Of a DNA stretch of 64,000 nucleotides, positions 19,186-29,310 are shown piece after piece. Positions within the stretch are counted from its first letter, which is position 1. Each line of letters begins with the position of its first letter. The DNA comes from Flavobacteriales bacterium (GTDB lineage: Bacteria > Bacteroidota > Bacteroidia > Flavobacteriales > Flavobacteriaceae). The position numbers and the translations under genes are program-made. The notes under the pieces are model-generated. The model was not told where the DNA came from, ran no database searches, and saw only the letters and a program-made list of their open reading frames with translations. The stretch lies in assembly GCA_016777325.1 (NCBI GenBank), contig JADHRQ010000005.1:1-64000 (forward strand), given 5' to 3'.

Positions 19186-20323
19186 TATTCATGTTTTTAA
19201 TTGAAGAGCTCACACTAAGTATCATTCCTAAGGATATGCAAGTCATCCATGCAGATGATCCTCCACTACTAATTAATGGTAAGTTTTGGCCAGTTACAGG
19301 AATTATTTGAGTAGCAACTGAAATATTTGTAAATGCCTGCATAATTATAAAAATTCCAAGTCCTGAGACTAATATTTTTCCGAACCTATCATCCGTTCGA
19401 TGGGTTATAACTAGAATTCTAAAGAACATTAATATATATAGAACTATTATCAACGAACCACCTATAATACCATACTCCTCAACAATTATGGCAAAAATAA
19501 AATCTGAATTACTTTGTGGTAAATGATTCTTCATTATACTTTTTCCTGCACCTATACCAATTAAGCCTCCATTATTTATTGCAATTTTAGCTCTTTCTAT
19601 TTGATAACTTGCATCTGAGTTTTTATTAGATCCAAAATTTTCAACTCTACTAATCCAAGTATCTATTCTATTTGGGAGTTTTTCAGGAAACGCTTTAGCT
19701 GTTAGAAAAAAGATTATCAACAGTAAGGTCAATATTAAAAACATCTTAAATAAATGACGTAGCGGAAATCCAGAAATTATAAAAACAACAAACAATGCAC
19801 TAAAAATTAGAAAAGCTGATGAAAAATTAGCTGGTAGAATTAAAAATATATATGCAAATATTGGAAGCCAAAGAGGAAGTAAAGTTTGAGAAAATTTAGT
19901 TTCTGACAACTTTACTTTTGAAAGATATCTAGCGGTATATGTTATTATAATTATAGCTGCAAATGAAGAAGTCTGAAAACCAATTCCAATAATTGGAATA
20001 TCTATCCACCTACTTGCAGCTGAACCCCCTATCATAGTCCCCTGAGATAATGTATATGCTAATAATGCTAATCCTATTGGAAGAAGAATTATTGACATAC
20101 CCTTGAACAGTTTAAATGGAATTAATTTCACAGACAACATTAATATAATCCCAAAAAGAAGTACAATTAGATGTTTAACCAAATAGTAAATTGGTGATGA
20201 ACCATCAACTACATAGGAAAGATATGAGCTAGATGAAAAAACTGTAAAAAAAGAAAACAGAGATAATAGTAATATAATTACTAATAAAACTTTATCACCG
20301 AATATTAAACTTTTAGTACTCAT
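19172..20323 (-). CDS. ftsW: SEDS-family septal peptidoglycan polymerase FtsW
   Basis: FtsW is a multi-pass membrane glycosyltransferase that polymerises lipid II together with FtsI at the septum. The 383-residue protein has about ten hydrophobic helices. It also has the SEDS signature near the C-terminus (PVTGQNLPLISSGGSS, ~340-355) and the catalytic-loop region with PQSNSDFIFAIIVEEYG. SEDS proteins include RodA, but the position between murD and murG in the division cluster supports FtsW. It begins directly after the murD stop, with no gap. Confidence 0.94.
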   Translation of the reverse strand: MSTKSLIFGDKVLLVIILLLSLFSFFTVFSSSSYLSYVVDGSSPIYYLVKHLIVLLFGIILMLSVKLIPFKLFKGMSIILLPIGLALLAYTLSQGTMIGGSAASRWIDIPIIGIGFQTSSFAAIIIITYTARYLSKVKLSETKFSQTLLPLWLPIFAYIFLILPANFSSAFLIFSALFVVFIISGFPLRHLFKMFLILTLLLIIFFLTAKAFPEKLPNRIDTWISRVENFGSNKNSDASYQIERAKIAINNGGLIGIGAGKSIMKNHLPQSNSDFIFAIIVEEYGIIGGSLIIVLYILMFFRILVITHRTDDRFGKILVSGLGIFIIMQAFTNISVATQIIPVTGQNLPLISSGGSSAWMTCISLGMILSVSSSIKNMNSEKE

Positions 20324-21655
20324 CTATAAATTTCTAACAGCATTTTTAAATTGATTTCCTCTATCTTCATAATTATCAAATAAATCGAAACTAGAACATG
20401 CTGGAGATAAAAGAACATTTTCTTTTTTCTCTGCAATCTTATTAGCCAATTTAACAGCTTCAGTAATTGACTCTGTTTCAACAATAATTTCTATTACTGG
20501 TTTAAATGTTTCAATAATTTTAGCATTATCTATTCCAAGACATATAATAGCTTTTACTTTCTCTCTAACAATTGGAAGTAATTCAGTATAATCGTTTCCT
20601 TTGTCTACTCCGCCTGCAATCCATACGGTTGGTGATTTCATTGAATCAAGTGCATAATAAGCAGCATTTACATTTGTAGCTTTTGAATCATTAATATAAT
20701 TTACTCCTTGGATTTTTAAGAAATTTTCAAGTCGATGTGGAAGACTAGAAAAAGTTAATAGGCTTTCTCTAATAATTTCTTTATCAATTTTAAGCAAATC
20801 TGAGACAGTAATTGCTGCCATTGCATTAAGTAAATTATGCCTTCCTTTAAGCGCAAACTCTTCTGTATTGATCATAATAGTTTTTTTTTTGTTAGAAAGA
20901 ATGTTATTGTCAACTAATACTTGATTTTGATCACTATTTTTAATTCCAAATGAAATTTTATTTACTGGTAATTTTTTATTTTTTAGTATATTAATTAAGG
21001 CCTTATCATCTGAATTATAAATTAAATAATCAGACTCATCTTGATTCATTATAATCTTCATCTTAGCATCTACATATTTGATAAAATCATTATCGTATCT
21101 ATCAAGGTGATCTTCAATAATATTAGTTATAACAGAAATATTTGGTTTAAATTTTTTAATATCATCAAGTTGAAAACTGCTAATTTCTAAGACATAGACT
21201 TCTTTATCTCCAGATAGAAGTGTTTTTGAAAAGCTATCACCAATATTTCCGGCTAGACCAACATCTATTCCAGATTTATGAAGTATATGATGAATTAACT
21301 TGGTTGTAGTAGTTTTTCCGTTTGTACCAGTAATACATATTTTAAATGAATTTGAATAACTACTTGCAAATTCAATTTCAGAAATTATTGGAATATTAAT
21401 AGATTTGATTTTTGAAATAATTTCAGAATTATTAGGTATTCCTGGACTTTTAATAATTAAATCTGAAAATTCAATTTCATTAAAAGTGTGTTTGTTCTCT
21501 TCAAATCTGATTGAATTTTTAAGAAATATTGATTTTATATCTTTTTTAATTTTAGAATTGTCAGAAACAAATACATTATGACCTTTTTGGTTTGCTAACA
21601 TAGCTGCCCCAAATCCACTCTCCCCAGCTCCAAGAATAGTTATATTTTTTATCAT
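20324..21655 (-). CDS. murD: UDP-N-acetylmuramoyl-L-alanine-D-glutamate ligase
   Basis: MurD adds D-glutamate to UDP-MurNAc-L-Ala. The 443-residue sequence has the N-terminal [18 protein letters not shown], the ATP P-loop [18 protein letters not shown] (~residue 110), the Mg-binding VLEISSFQL, the central [10 protein letters not shown] and the C-terminal NDSKATN and [17 protein letters not shown], all typical of MurD. It overlaps mraY by 4 bp and abuts ftsW. Confidence 0.97.
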   Translation of the reverse strand: MIKNITILGAGESGFGAAMLANQKGHNVFVSDNSKIKKDIKSIFLKNSIRFEENKHTFNEIEFSDLIIKSPGIPNNSEIISKIKSINIPIISEIEFASSYSNSFKICITGTNGKTTTTKLIHHILHKSGIDVGLAGNIGDSFSKTLLSGDKEVYVLEISSFQLDDIKKFKPNISVITNIIEDHLDRYDNDFIKYVDAKMKIIMNQDESDYLIYNSDDKALINILKNKKLPVNKISFGIKNSDQNQVLVDNNILSNKKKTIMINTEEFALKGRHNLLNAMAAITVSDLLKIDKEIIRESLLTFSSLPHRLENFLKIQGVNYINDSKATNVNAAYYALDSMKSPTVWIAGGVDKGNDYTELLPIVREKVKAIICLGIDNAKIIETFKPVIEIIVETESITEAVKLANKIAEKKENVLLSPACSSFDLFDNYEDRGNQFKNAVRNL

Positions 21656-22866
21656 CTAATTTTTAATGTTAAGATTGTGATAAGAGCTAAGAATATTCCA
21701 ATAATCCATAACCTTGAAACTATTTTACTTTCATGATATCCAACTTTCTGAAAATGATGATGAATTGGAGACATTAAAAAAATTCGTTTACCTGTACCTG
21801 TTCTTCTTTTAGTTATTTTGAAATAGCTGACTTGAAGAATAACTGATAATGCTTCTAATAGAAAAACTCCACATAAGATTGGTATTAGTAATTCTTTCCT
21901 TATTAAAATTGAAATAACTGCAATTAGACCTCCAACTGTCAAGCTTCCAGTGTCTCCCATAAAGACAGTAGCTGGGTATGTATTGTACCAAAGAAAACCT
22001 ACTAATGAACCTAATAATGCAGCAATAAAGATTGTAATTTCTCCAACTCTAGGTATATACATTATATTGAGATAATCTGAGAAAATTATATTTCCTGAAG
22101 TCCATGCAAAAACTCCAAGAGTAAATACAATAATTGCAGACAGACCAGCAGATAAGCCATCTAATCCATCTGTTAAATTATTGGAATTTGAGACTGCAGA
22201 GATAATAAATATTATTACTGGAATTAATATTATCCATAATAATCTATCACCATATTTGAATATAGAGTTTGATATTTGACTGTAGTCTAACTCATTATCT
22301 TTAAAAAATGGAATAGTTGTCTTAAATGATTTAATTTCTTCAACTTCAGAGTATTCAATTTTATCATTATTTAAATCTTTATCAAATTCAACTATTGTAA
22401 TATCATTATTTGTTAAAAGAATTAATGCAACAAAAACTCCTAATAATGACTGACCTGCTATTTTAAACTTACCCTTTAATCCTTTTTTATCTTTCTTGAA
22501 AACTTTAATATAATCATCAATAAAACCAATAGTTCCAAGCATTAGTGTTGAAAATATTAATATTTGAATATAAATGTTTTCAAGATTAGACATTAGAATT
22601 ACTGGAATAAGTGTTCCTATTATAATTATTAACCCACCCATAGTAGGAGTTCCTACTTTTCTATCTTCACCATCTAAACCAAGCTCTCTAATATTCTCGC
22701 TTATTTGTTTTCTTTTTAAATGATTAATTATTTTTTTTCCAAAAATTATAGATATAATAAGTGATAATAATACTGATACAGCAGCTCTAAAAGATAAATA
22801 ACTAAATAGACTAGCACCTGGAAAGTTAAATTGACTTTCTAATATTTCGAACAGATAGTATAACAT
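21652..22866 (-). CDS. mraY: Phospho-N-acetylmuramoyl-pentapeptide transferase
   Basis: MraY makes lipid I by transferring phospho-MurNAc-pentapeptide to undecaprenyl phosphate in the cytoplasmic membrane. The 404-residue polytopic protein has the catalytic and Mg-binding motifs [16 protein letters not shown] (~residue 118), [27 protein letters not shown] and the [11 protein letters not shown] loop near the C-terminus. It is longer than E. coli MraY (360) because of an inserted soluble segment at ~155-205 (Asp/Lys-rich), as is common in Bacteroidota. It starts 2 bp after murE. Confidence 0.97.
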   Translation of the reverse strand: MLYYLFEILESQFNFPGASLFSYLSFRAAVSVLLSLIISIIFGKKIINHLKRKQISENIRELGLDGEDRKVGTPTMGGLIIIIGTLIPVILMSNLENIYIQILIFSTLMLGTIGFIDDYIKVFKKDKKGLKGKFKIAGQSLLGVFVALILLTNNDITIVEFDKDLNNDKIEYSEVEEIKSFKTTIPFFKDNELDYSQISNSIFKYGDRLLWIILIPVIIFIISAVSNSNNLTDGLDGLSAGLSAIIVFTLGVFAWTSGNIIFSDYLNIMYIPRVGEITIFIAALLGSLVGFLWYNTYPATVFMGDTGSLTVGGLIAVISILIRKELLIPILCGVFLLEALSVILQVSYFKITKRRTGTGKRIFLMSPIHHHFQKVGYHESKIVSRLWIIGIFLALITILTLKIR

Positions 22867-22868
22867 AA

Positions 22869-24329
22869 TTATTTATTAAAAATTTCTTTTGCAATTTTAA
22901 AATCATCAAACTTTACTCTCTTATTATTTTTTAGTTCTTGATAATCTTCATGACCTTTTCCTGCTATTAGTACTATATCTCCTTGCATACTTTGCTCTTT
23001 TGCTTCTATAATTGCTTTTGATCTCTCTATTTCCACTGTAACTTTATCCGTATTAAATTCTGAAACTCCCTTAATCATATCTTCAATAATTGAATTTGGA
23101 TCTTCAGATCTTGGATTATCTGAAGTAAATATTACTCTTGAACTTAAATCAGAACAAATTTTACCCATTATTGAACGCTTATCTTTATCTCTATCTCCTC
23201 CACATCCAATTACAGTTATAAGATTTTGACTTGATGATTTTATTTTATTTATGGTCGATATCACATTTTCTATAGCATCTGGAGTATGAGCGTAGTCAAC
23301 GATAACCGTAACTTTATTAGTCGACAAAAAAGATTGTAACCTACCAACTACACTTTCAAGCATACTTATAGCGGTTAATAATTTAATTTTATCAATATTA
23401 TATAGTTTTCCTACAGAGTATATAGCTAGTAAATTCAAAGCATTAAACTTACCTATTAGCTTTGTCCAAATTTCACTACTTTCTATACTTAGAAGCATTC
23501 CATTTAATTGTTGTTCAATTATTCTTGATGAAAAATTTGACTTTGACTTTAATGAATATGAGTATACTCTAGCTGAAGTGTTTTGAACCATATATTTAGC
23601 ATTTTTATCATCTATATTAATAAGTGCAAAAGCTTTTTTACCTAATCTATCAAACACAATTTTTTTAGTATCTCTATATTCTTTAAATGATTTATGATAA
23701 TCAAGATGATCATGAGTAAGGTTGGTAAAAATCATTCCCTTAAAATCAAGTCCATAAACTCTTTTTTGAAAAATCCCATGAGACGATACCTCAATAAAAC
23801 AAACTTGAACACCCTTTTCAATCATTTTTGATAAATGATGATTTAAAGTTATTGGATCAGGAGTTGTGTTTTTTGAAGTTTCAATAAAATCATCATATTC
23901 AATATTTATAGTTGAAACTAATCCAGATTTAATATCTAAATCATTATATAATTTATATAAAAGTGATGCAATTGTTGTCTTACCATTTGTTCCTGTAACA
24001 CCTATCAAATCTATTTTTGAAGATGGAATATCATAAAAATTTGAAGCAATTATTGAAAGTGCTGATTTTGAACAATCAACACATATATAGACTGAATTAT
24101 TATTTTTAAAATTTTTAGGTAATTTTTCACAGACAATAACAGATGCTCCTTTTTTAAGTGATTGATCAATGTAATCATGGCCATCAATCTTATATCCTTC
24201 AATAGCTATAAATAGTGTATTTTTTTCAACATTTCTTGAATCAAAAGTTATTTTTGAAATATCTATATCAGTGTCTCCATAAACTGAATTAATATTTACT
24301 TTAAATAATATCTCTTTTAACTTTTTCAA
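22869..24329 (-). CDS. murE: UDP-MurNAc-tripeptide synthetase, meso-diaminopimelate-adding
   Basis: MurE adds the third amino acid of the peptidoglycan stem. The 486-residue protein has the P-loop [18 protein letters not shown] (~residue 108), the Mur ligase motifs [15 protein letters not shown] and THDHLDYHK, and [10 protein letters not shown]. It carries DNPRSEDP (~residue 405), the DNPR motif diagnostic of meso-diaminopimelate rather than lysine, so the wall is predicted to be mDAP-type. The ftsI stop overlaps the murE start by 4 bp. Confidence 0.97.
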   Translation of the reverse strand: MKKLKEILFKVNINSVYGDTDIDISKITFDSRNVEKNTLFIAIEGYKIDGHDYIDQSLKKGASVIVCEKLPKNFKNNNSVYICVDCSKSALSIIASNFYDIPSSKIDLIGVTGTNGKTTIASLLYKLYNDLDIKSGLVSTINIEYDDFIETSKNTTPDPITLNHHLSKMIEKGVQVCFIEVSSHGIFQKRVYGLDFKGMIFTNLTHDHLDYHKSFKEYRDTKKIVFDRLGKKAFALINIDDKNAKYMVQNTSARVYSYSLKSKSNFSSRIIEQQLNGMLLSIESSEIWTKLIGKFNALNLLAIYSVGKLYNIDKIKLLTAISMLESVVGRLQSFLSTNKVTVIVDYAHTPDAIENVISTINKIKSSSQNLITVIGCGGDRDKDKRSIMGKICSDLSSRVIFTSDNPRSEDPNSIIEDMIKGVSEFNTDKVTVEIERSKAIIEAKEQSMQGDIVLIAGKGHEDYQELKNNKRVKFDDFKIAKEIFNK

Positions 24330-26101
24330 AATAGTATATCCTTTTTACTTATTTCAATTTCAATTGGAATTCTAGTGATAATTTTTTGTGCTACTTTTTT
24401 AAATACTGGAGCAGCTACTGAATTACCATAATATCCTTTAGATTTATTTGGTTTATTAATAACTACAATTGCAGAATATTTTGGGTTATCTGCAGGAAAA
24501 TAACCTACAAAACTTGAAACATAATCTGTCATATCAGAAGCATATCCTGTCTGACTTGTTCCAGTTTTTCCTGCAATTTTAATATTTTCATCATATATAT
24601 TATTTGCTGTTCCCCATGGTTTTTCAACCACATTCTTTAACATTAATTGAACTGATTTTAGTGTTTCCTCTGAGCAGATAGAAGGCATAATCACCTCTCT
24701 ATCTATCTTATAAACTGGCTCTTGACCAAATGCACCAATACTTTTAATAAAGCTAGGTTTAACCATCTCTCCATTGTTTGCAACCGCATTATAAAACGTG
24801 AGTGTTTGTAGCGGTGTCATACTAACTCCATAACCAAAAGCCATCCAAGGAAGGGAAAGTCCACTCCAATCTTTATCTGAAGGGTGTGGAATTTTAGGTT
24901 TACCTTCTCCCTCTATATCTACATTAATCTTTTGATTAATTTTCATATTAATTAATCTGTCTACAAATCTTTCTGGATTATCTTTGTAATTATCATAAAT
25001 CATCTTGACTATTCCAGTATTCGAGGAAACCTCAAAAGCTCTAGAAATTGGAATTATTCCATAACCCCTCCTATTAGAATCTTTAACTTCCTCATTATAG
25101 AATTTAAGCACTCCATTACCAGTGTCAACAGAGTCTGTTGGACTTACCACACCATCTTCCAAAGCAGCTATTAGACTCATTAATTTAAATGTTGAACCTG
25201 GTTCTTGACTCTCCCATATACCATAATTGATTTTTTCATAATACTTACCCTCAGAGGTTCTTCCCAAATTTGAAATAGCCTTGACCTTTCCAGATTTAGT
25301 CTCCATTAAAATCATTGTTCCATGATCAGCTTCATATTTTTCTAATTGATATAACAATTCATGATGAACCATATCCTGTATTTGCGTATCGATGGTAGTA
25401 TGTACATCATAACCTGGAACAGGTTTTCTTTTATAATTAACTGTCATAGGCTTCCATTGGCCATCAGCAATTTTTTGCATTAATCTTAGACCACTTTTTC
25501 CAGAAAGATATTTTGAGTAAGCACCTTCAAGTCCAATTCTCTTATATTTTCCATCAAGTAACTTTTCGTAACCTATTGTTCTTTCTGCAACTTTCCCTAA
25601 ATGACTTTGTCTAGTATGCTGCTCTTTAACTATCAATCCTCCTTTATATATTCCTTGATTAAAAATTGGGAATGACTTAATTTTATTTACATCTATAATT
25701 GATAAATTCTTACCTATTAATAAATATCTATTATTATCTATTCTTGCATTTTTAAGTTGGTTAAGAAAATATTCTTGAGTAGTATTAAAATATGCTGACA
25801 ACTCTTTAGATAAGTCTAAAATATTATCAGAATAAATCCTTGATGAAGGTGTTTTTGAATCCCATCTTAATTCATATTTAACTACAGTTGACACTATTAA
25901 GTCACCATTATCTGAATAAATATTCCCCCTTGGTGATTCAACTTCAATATTCTTTACCGTTTCGATTGTAGATTTAGTAATTGATTCAACTTCAATATTT
26001 TGTAAATAGAAAATCTTACCGATTAAAAAAAATGAAAATAATAGAGACAAAAAGAATATTATATTCATTCTATTAGCTATACTATTATTTGATTTACTCA
26101 T
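24326..26101 (-). CDS. ftsI: Septal transpeptidase FtsI (PBP3-type class B penicillin-binding protein)
   Basis: FtsI cross-links septal peptidoglycan in the periplasm and works with FtsW. The 591-residue protein has one N-terminal transmembrane helix (~12-30), a PBP dimerisation domain (~50-230) and a transpeptidase domain. The three active-site motifs are intact: SxxK in EPGSTFKLMS (~residue 305), SxN in VSSNTGIV, and KTG in IAGKTGTSQTG. The C-terminus ends ~40 residues after the catalytic fold, so the PASTA domain found in many longer Bacteroidota FtsI proteins (~650-700 residues) is missing. It is linked to ftsL (1-bp gap) and overlaps murE by 4 bp. Confidence 0.96.
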   Translation of the reverse strand: MSKSNNSIANRMNIIFFLSLLFSFFLIGKIFYLQNIEVESITKSTIETVKNIEVESPRGNIYSDNGDLIVSTVVKYELRWDSKTPSSRIYSDNILDLSKELSAYFNTTQEYFLNQLKNARIDNNRYLLIGKNLSIIDVNKIKSFPIFNQGIYKGGLIVKEQHTRQSHLGKVAERTIGYEKLLDGKYKRIGLEGAYSKYLSGKSGLRLMQKIADGQWKPMTVNYKRKPVPGYDVHTTIDTQIQDMVHHELLYQLEKYEADHGTMILMETKSGKVKAISNLGRTSEGKYYEKINYGIWESQEPGSTFKLMSLIAALEDGVVSPTDSVDTGNGVLKFYNEEVKDSNRRGYGIIPISRAFEVSSNTGIVKMIYDNYKDNPERFVDRLINMKINQKINVDIEGEGKPKIPHPSDKDWSGLSLPWMAFGYGVSMTPLQTLTFYNAVANNGEMVKPSFIKSIGAFGQEPVYKIDREVIMPSICSEETLKSVQLMLKNVVEKPWGTANNIYDENIKIAGKTGTSQTGYASDMTDYVSSFVGYFPADNPKYSAIVVINKPNKSKGYYGNSVAAPVFKKVAQKIITRIPIEIEISKKDILF

Positions 26102-26102
26102 T

Positions 26103-26411
26103 TTAATCTTTAATTATTAGTTTAATAGGTTGATATTTTGATATTGACAGACCGACATCTTTTAATCTAGATGTAACTTTAGATTCCATCTTAACATTCA
26201 TTAAATCTAATTTTGTAGAAACTGAAACACTATTAAAAGTATTAACTTCTTTATTAAGCTTTGTTATTAAAAATATTTTTTGATCCGCACTATGACTACT
26301 ATATATTGTTAACATGAGTAAAACCGAAACAAACAATAGCATCCTCCAATTCTTCAAAGAATCTTTTCCAGCTAAAAAATCAATATTGACAAATGATAAA
26401 AAATTTTTCAT
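26103..26411 (-). CDS. ftsL: FtsL-like division protein
   Basis: This 102-residue bitopic membrane protein has an N-terminal cytoplasmic tail, one transmembrane helix (~25-43, MLLFVSVLLMLTIYSS) and a periplasmic heptad-like segment. It is too divergent to recognise by sequence alone. Its size, topology and position between rsmH and ftsI fit FtsL, the divisome scaffold that binds FtsQ and FtsB and activates FtsWI. The start overlaps the rsmH stop by 4 bp. Confidence 0.8.
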   Translation of the reverse strand: MKNFLSFVNIDFLAGKDSLKNWRMLLFVSVLLMLTIYSSHSADQKIFLITKLNKEVNTFNSVSVSTKLDLMNVKMESKVTSRLKDVGLSISKYQPIKLIIKD

Positions 26412-27307
26412 ATTCTTTCTGCTATTCTAAGTTTTGCGCTTCTTGATCTATTGTTAATTAAAATTTCATTTTCTGAAGGTGTTATCATCTTACCTACTTT
26501 AACTAAATTCAATCTTTTATTTCCATACAGATCAGAAGATGCCTCTTTCCTAGATCCTCCATTTTGTATGAATTTTTTTACTAACCTATCCTCAAGAGAG
26601 TGATAAGAAATGCACACTAATCTTCCACCTTTTTTTAAATACTGAGATGATTTATCCAATAAGGCCTTTATTACTTCTAGCTCATCATTAACTTCAATTC
26701 TAATTGCTTGAAATATTTTAGCAAAAAATTTATTTTCTTCTTTTTTATTAGTGAGAGGTGATAGGATTTTTTTTAGATCATTAGTGGATTTAATCTCTTT
26801 AATTATTCTTTGAGAAGTTATAATATGACTTATTTTTCTATAATTTTTGAGTTCTCCAAAATTTTTAAAAATATACTCTAACTGATCTGTTTTAAAATTA
26901 TTCACTACTTCTTTAGCATCAGTTTTTTGAGAATTATTCATTCTCATATCAAGTTCTGAATTAAATCTTGTTGAAAAACCCCTACTTTCATTATCAATTT
27001 GATGTGATGATATTCCAAAATCTGCAAGCAATCCATCAATTTTATTAATTTGAAAATAGTTTAAGTAGTTGTTTAAATATTTAAAATTTGATTTAACAAG
27101 ATTTAATCTCTTGTCTAATATTCTGTTTTCAATTGCATCTTGATCTTGATCAAATGCAATTAACCTTCCTTTTGAATTTAGATTATTTAAAATCTCTTTA
27201 GAATGACCTCCTCCTCCAAAAGTTGCATCTACATATATTCCACTTGGGTTGATTTTTAATCCAATGATAGACTCTTCAAGAAGAACTGGTTTATGATACA
27301 TTTTCAT
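26408..27307 (-). CDS. rsmH: 16S rRNA (cytosine(1402)-N4)-methyltransferase RsmH (MraW)
   Basis: RsmH methylates N4 of C1402 in 16S rRNA at the ribosomal P site, using SAM. Conserved features are YHKPVLLEESI at the N-terminus, the SAM loop YVDATFGGGGHSKEIL, ADFGISSHQID, the DMRM motif, AIRIEVNDEL, and LVCISYHSLEDRLVKKF near the C-terminus. ATGs exist at 27319, 27307 and 27301. I chose 27307 because the conserved YHxPVL segment then begins at residue 4 as in relatives. All three overlap the end of mraZ. Length is ~299. Confidence 0.95.
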   Translation of the reverse strand: MKMYHKPVLLEESIIGLKINPSGIYVDATFGGGGHSKEILNNLNSKGRLIAFDQDQDAIENRILDKRLNLVKSNFKYLNNYLNYFQINKIDGLLADFGISSHQIDNESRGFSTRFNSELDMRMNNSQKTDAKEVVNNFKTDQLEYIFKNFGELKNYRKISHIITSQRIIKEIKSTNDLKKILSPLTNKKEENKFFAKIFQAIRIEVNDELEVIKALLDKSSQYLKKGGRLVCISYHSLEDRLVKKFIQNGGSRKEASSDLYGNKRLNLVKVGKMITPSENEILINNRSRSAKLRIAERI

Positions 27308-27758
27308 CTTTTTTATCACCCATTACTTCCTCTGCTAGATTTCCAAAATCTATTTTTGCATCATCTATTGCGTTTTCATAAGAATGTTTATCCCATATTT
27401 CAAGAATATTTACTGCAGATGAAACAACTATTTCTTTAGAGATTTTAGCGTGAGATATTAAATCTTTTGGAATTAAAATTCTTCCTGACATGTCAATTTC
27501 AATCTTTCTAACACCAGCTGTAAATCTTCTTATAAAGTCTATATTTTTTTTATTAAATCTATTTAGCTTATTAATCCTAAGCATTAAATCATCCCACTCC
27601 TTTGATGGATACAACTCTAAACAAGAATTGAATACTGCTCTTTTTATTACAAAACCATTTTTTAATTTATCGGACAATTGTTTCTTTAGCGAAACTGGAA
27701 GCATGATTCTTCCCTTTTCATCAGCTTTACATTCGTATGTCCCTATGAAGTGTTGCAT
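27291..27758 (-). CDS. mraZ: Transcriptional regulator MraZ
   Basis: MraZ is an AbrB-fold DNA-binding protein that binds direct repeats in front of the division and cell-wall operon. In E. coli it represses that operon. The 155-residue product has two SpoVT/AbrB-like halves: FIGTYECKADEKGRIMLP (~3-20) and the second at ~78-100 with IDMSGRILIPKDL, each with the D-x-x-GR-I-P signature. It is the first gene of the 14-gene - strand operon. Its own promoter region carries a -7 box (27776-27783) and three 10-bp repeats (27791-27820) that match known MraZ boxes, so autoregulation is likely. Confidence 0.96.
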   Translation of the reverse strand: MQHFIGTYECKADEKGRIMLPVSLKKQLSDKLKNGFVIKRAVFNSCLELYPSKEWDDLMLRINKLNRFNKKNIDFIRRFTAGVRKIEIDMSGRILIPKDLISHAKISKEIVVSSAVNILEIWDKHSYENAIDDAKIDFGNLAEEVMGDKKDENVS

Positions 27759-27775
27759 TAATTGGTTGCTTTACT

Positions 27776-27783
27776 CAAATATA
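27776..27783 (-). promoter_or_regulatory. -7 promoter box (TATATTTG) for the mraZ/dcw operon
   Basis: On the - strand this matches TAnnTTTG exactly and lies 17 bp upstream of the mraZ ATG. The position where a -33 TTG would be expected is occupied by the MraZ-type repeats, so a bound repressor would compete directly with the sigma factor. Confidence 0.7.
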
Positions 27784-27790
27784 AAATTTA

Positions 27791-27821
27791 TTTACCACTT
27801 TTTACCACTTTTTACCACTTT
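27791..27821 (-). promoter_or_regulatory. MraZ operator: three 10-bp direct repeats
   Basis: On the + strand TTTACCACTT occurs three times in perfect tandem (27791-27800, 27801-27810, 27811-27820). On the - strand this gives three AAAGTGGT boxes with a 10-bp period, placing them on one face of the helix. MraZ is known to bind TGGG-type boxes with a 10-bp period in E. coli and AAAGTGG(T/G) repeats in mycoplasmas. The array covers the -33 region of the mraZ promoter. Confidence 0.85.
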
Positions 27822-27903
27822 GTTAATAAGTTATTCGAATACAATCTATAATATTGATTATCAACAAAATAGATTGTAAAAAAAAAAGGTTATTCTTTAT
27901 GCA

Positions 27904-27911
27904 TATATTTG
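27904..27911 (+). promoter_or_regulatory. -7 promoter box (TATATTTG) for the alpha/beta hydrolase-engB pair
   Basis: This is an exact TAnnTTTG match, 17 bp upstream of the ATG at 27929. It lies inside the longer open frame that begins at 27854, which argues that the upstream in-frame start is not used. Confidence 0.65.
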
Positions 27912-27928
27912 CAAACAAGTCAATAACT

Positions 27929-28696
27929 ATGGAAAAAGAGTTGATCAAAGAAGAAGGGTTTAGTTACATCGAAAAAGGAGAAGGAAGGCCTATAATTATT
28001 TTACATGGATTGATGGGAGGATTAAGCAACTTTCAAGGGGTTTTTGAATACTTTCAACTTAATAATTATAAGGTAATTATCCCTGAACTACCAGTTGACA
28101 GCTCACCTATTTTAAAAACAAATGTTGCTACTTTTTCAAAATTTGTGAAAGAATTTATTGAATTTAAAAACCTAAAAGATGTAATTTTATTAGGGAATTC
28201 ATTAGGCGGCCATGTAGGATTACTTTTTACAAGAGATTATCCTGAGTTAGTAAGTGGCTTAATAATAACCGGTAGCTCAGGTCTTTATGAGAAGTCACTG
28301 ATTGGAGATGGATATCCAAAAAGAGGTAATTATGAATATATCCAGACTAAAGCTGAAGAGGTATTCTATGATCCTAAAGTAGCTACTAAAGAAATAGTTG
28401 ATGAAGTTTTTGCAAGTGTTAATGATCGTGAAAAACTAATCAGAACATTATCTTTAGCAAAAAGTGCAATCAGGCACAATATGGCCGATGACCTTCCTAA
28501 AATGGAAACAAAAACTTTAATTATATGGGGAAGACAAGATGTTGTTACTCCACCAAATGTTGCAGAGGATTTTAATTCTTTACTTCCAAATTCAGATCTA
28601 ATATGGATTGATAAATGTGGACATGCTCCTATGATGGAACATCCAAAAGATTTTAACGAAATAATGGAAAATTGGCTTTTAAAGAATAAATTATAA
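27929..28696 (+). CDS. Alpha/beta-fold hydrolase
   Basis: This is a 255-residue cytoplasmic hydrolase of the MhpC/proline-iminopeptidase-like group. It shows the oxyanion segment LHGLMGGLSNF, the nucleophile elbow GNSLGGHVG (Ser), an acid residue around GRQDVVTPP (Asp), and the catalytic His in CGHAPMMEHP near the C-terminus. The substrate is unknown. The frame is open from 27854, but I use ATG at 27929 because a -7 box lies at 27904-27911 and family homology begins only after it. It sits between mraZ and engB, which matches the flavobacterial order as I recall it, and engB follows after 11 bp. Confidence 0.88.
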   Translation: MEKELIKEEGFSYIEKGEGRPIIILHGLMGGLSNFQGVFEYFQLNNYKVIIPELPVDSSPILKTNVATFSKFVKEFIEFKNLKDVILLGNSLGGHVGLLFTRDYPELVSGLIITGSSGLYEKSLIGDGYPKRGNYEYIQTKAEEVFYDPKVATKEIVDEVFASVNDREKLIRTLSLAKSAIRHNMADDLPKMETKTLIIWGRQDVVTPPNVAEDFNSLLPNSDLIWIDKCGHAPMMEHPKDFNEIMENWLLKNKL

Positions 28697-28707
28697 TCAA
28701 TTCGATT

Positions 28708-29310
28708 ATGAAAATTATTAATTCAGTTTTTGAAAAAAGCAGTAAAACCATTGGTCAATGTCCAAATAAAAACCTACCTGAATTTGCTTTTGTAGGCAGA
28801 TCAAATGTAGGGAAATCATCACTCATAAATTCGTTGTTAAACAATAAATCAATTGCTAAAATTTCCTCCAAACCAGGAAAAACATTGCTAATAAATCATT
28901 TTAGAATAAATGATAAACTTTTTATTGTTGACCTTCCAGGATATGGGTATGCTACTGTTTCAAAAAAAATAAAAGAAGATATTAAAAAAATACATGAAAA
29001 TTATTTCAAGTTAAGAAAGGAACTATTATACACTCTACTTCTTATTGACATAAGACATGATATTCAAAAAAAAGATGTTGAATTTATGGAGTTCTTAATC
29101 AGCAACTATTGTCCTTTTGTAATAATTTTTACAAAATCTGATAAATTAAAAAACAATCAATTAGAGAAACAGGTTGAAAATTTAAAAAAACAACTTTCTA
29201 AGTATTGGGAAGATTTCCCTAAAATGTTTATTACTTCTTCTAAGACTAAAATGGGGATTAGTGAAATTCACAGCTTTATCGAATCCTCCTTAAAAGAATA
29301 CGCTATTTAG
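28708..29310 (+). CDS. engB: Ribosome biogenesis GTP-binding protein EngB (YsxC/YihA)
   Basis: EngB is a TRAFAC-class GTPase needed for 50S assembly. The 200-residue protein has the G1 loop GRSNVGKSSLINSL (~residues 30-43), G2 around SSKPGKT, G3 DLPGYGYA, G4 TKSDK and G5 SSKTKMG, and the YsxC-type N-terminal strand. It starts 11 bp after the hydrolase. Its stop overlaps the stop of gldC on the opposite strand by 8 bp. Confidence 0.95.
   Translation: MKIINSVFEKSSKTIGQCPNKNLPEFAFVGRSNVGKSSLINSLLNNKSIAKISSKPGKTLLINHFRINDKLFIVDLPGYGYATVSKKIKEDIKKIHENYFKLRKELLYTLLLIDIRHDIQKKDVEFMEFLISNYCPFVIIFTKSDKLKNNQLEKQVENLKKQLSKYWEDFPKMFITSSKTKMGISEIHSFIESSLKEYAI

Noticed and set aside
27490-27879. 129-codon + strand frame across mraZ and its upstream region
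   Set aside because: It is antisense to mraZ and passes through the MraZ operator and two promoters.
27854-27928. Upstream extension of the alpha/beta hydrolase
   Set aside because: It contains the -7 box at 27904-27911, is Lys/Ile-rich and lies before the conserved family start.
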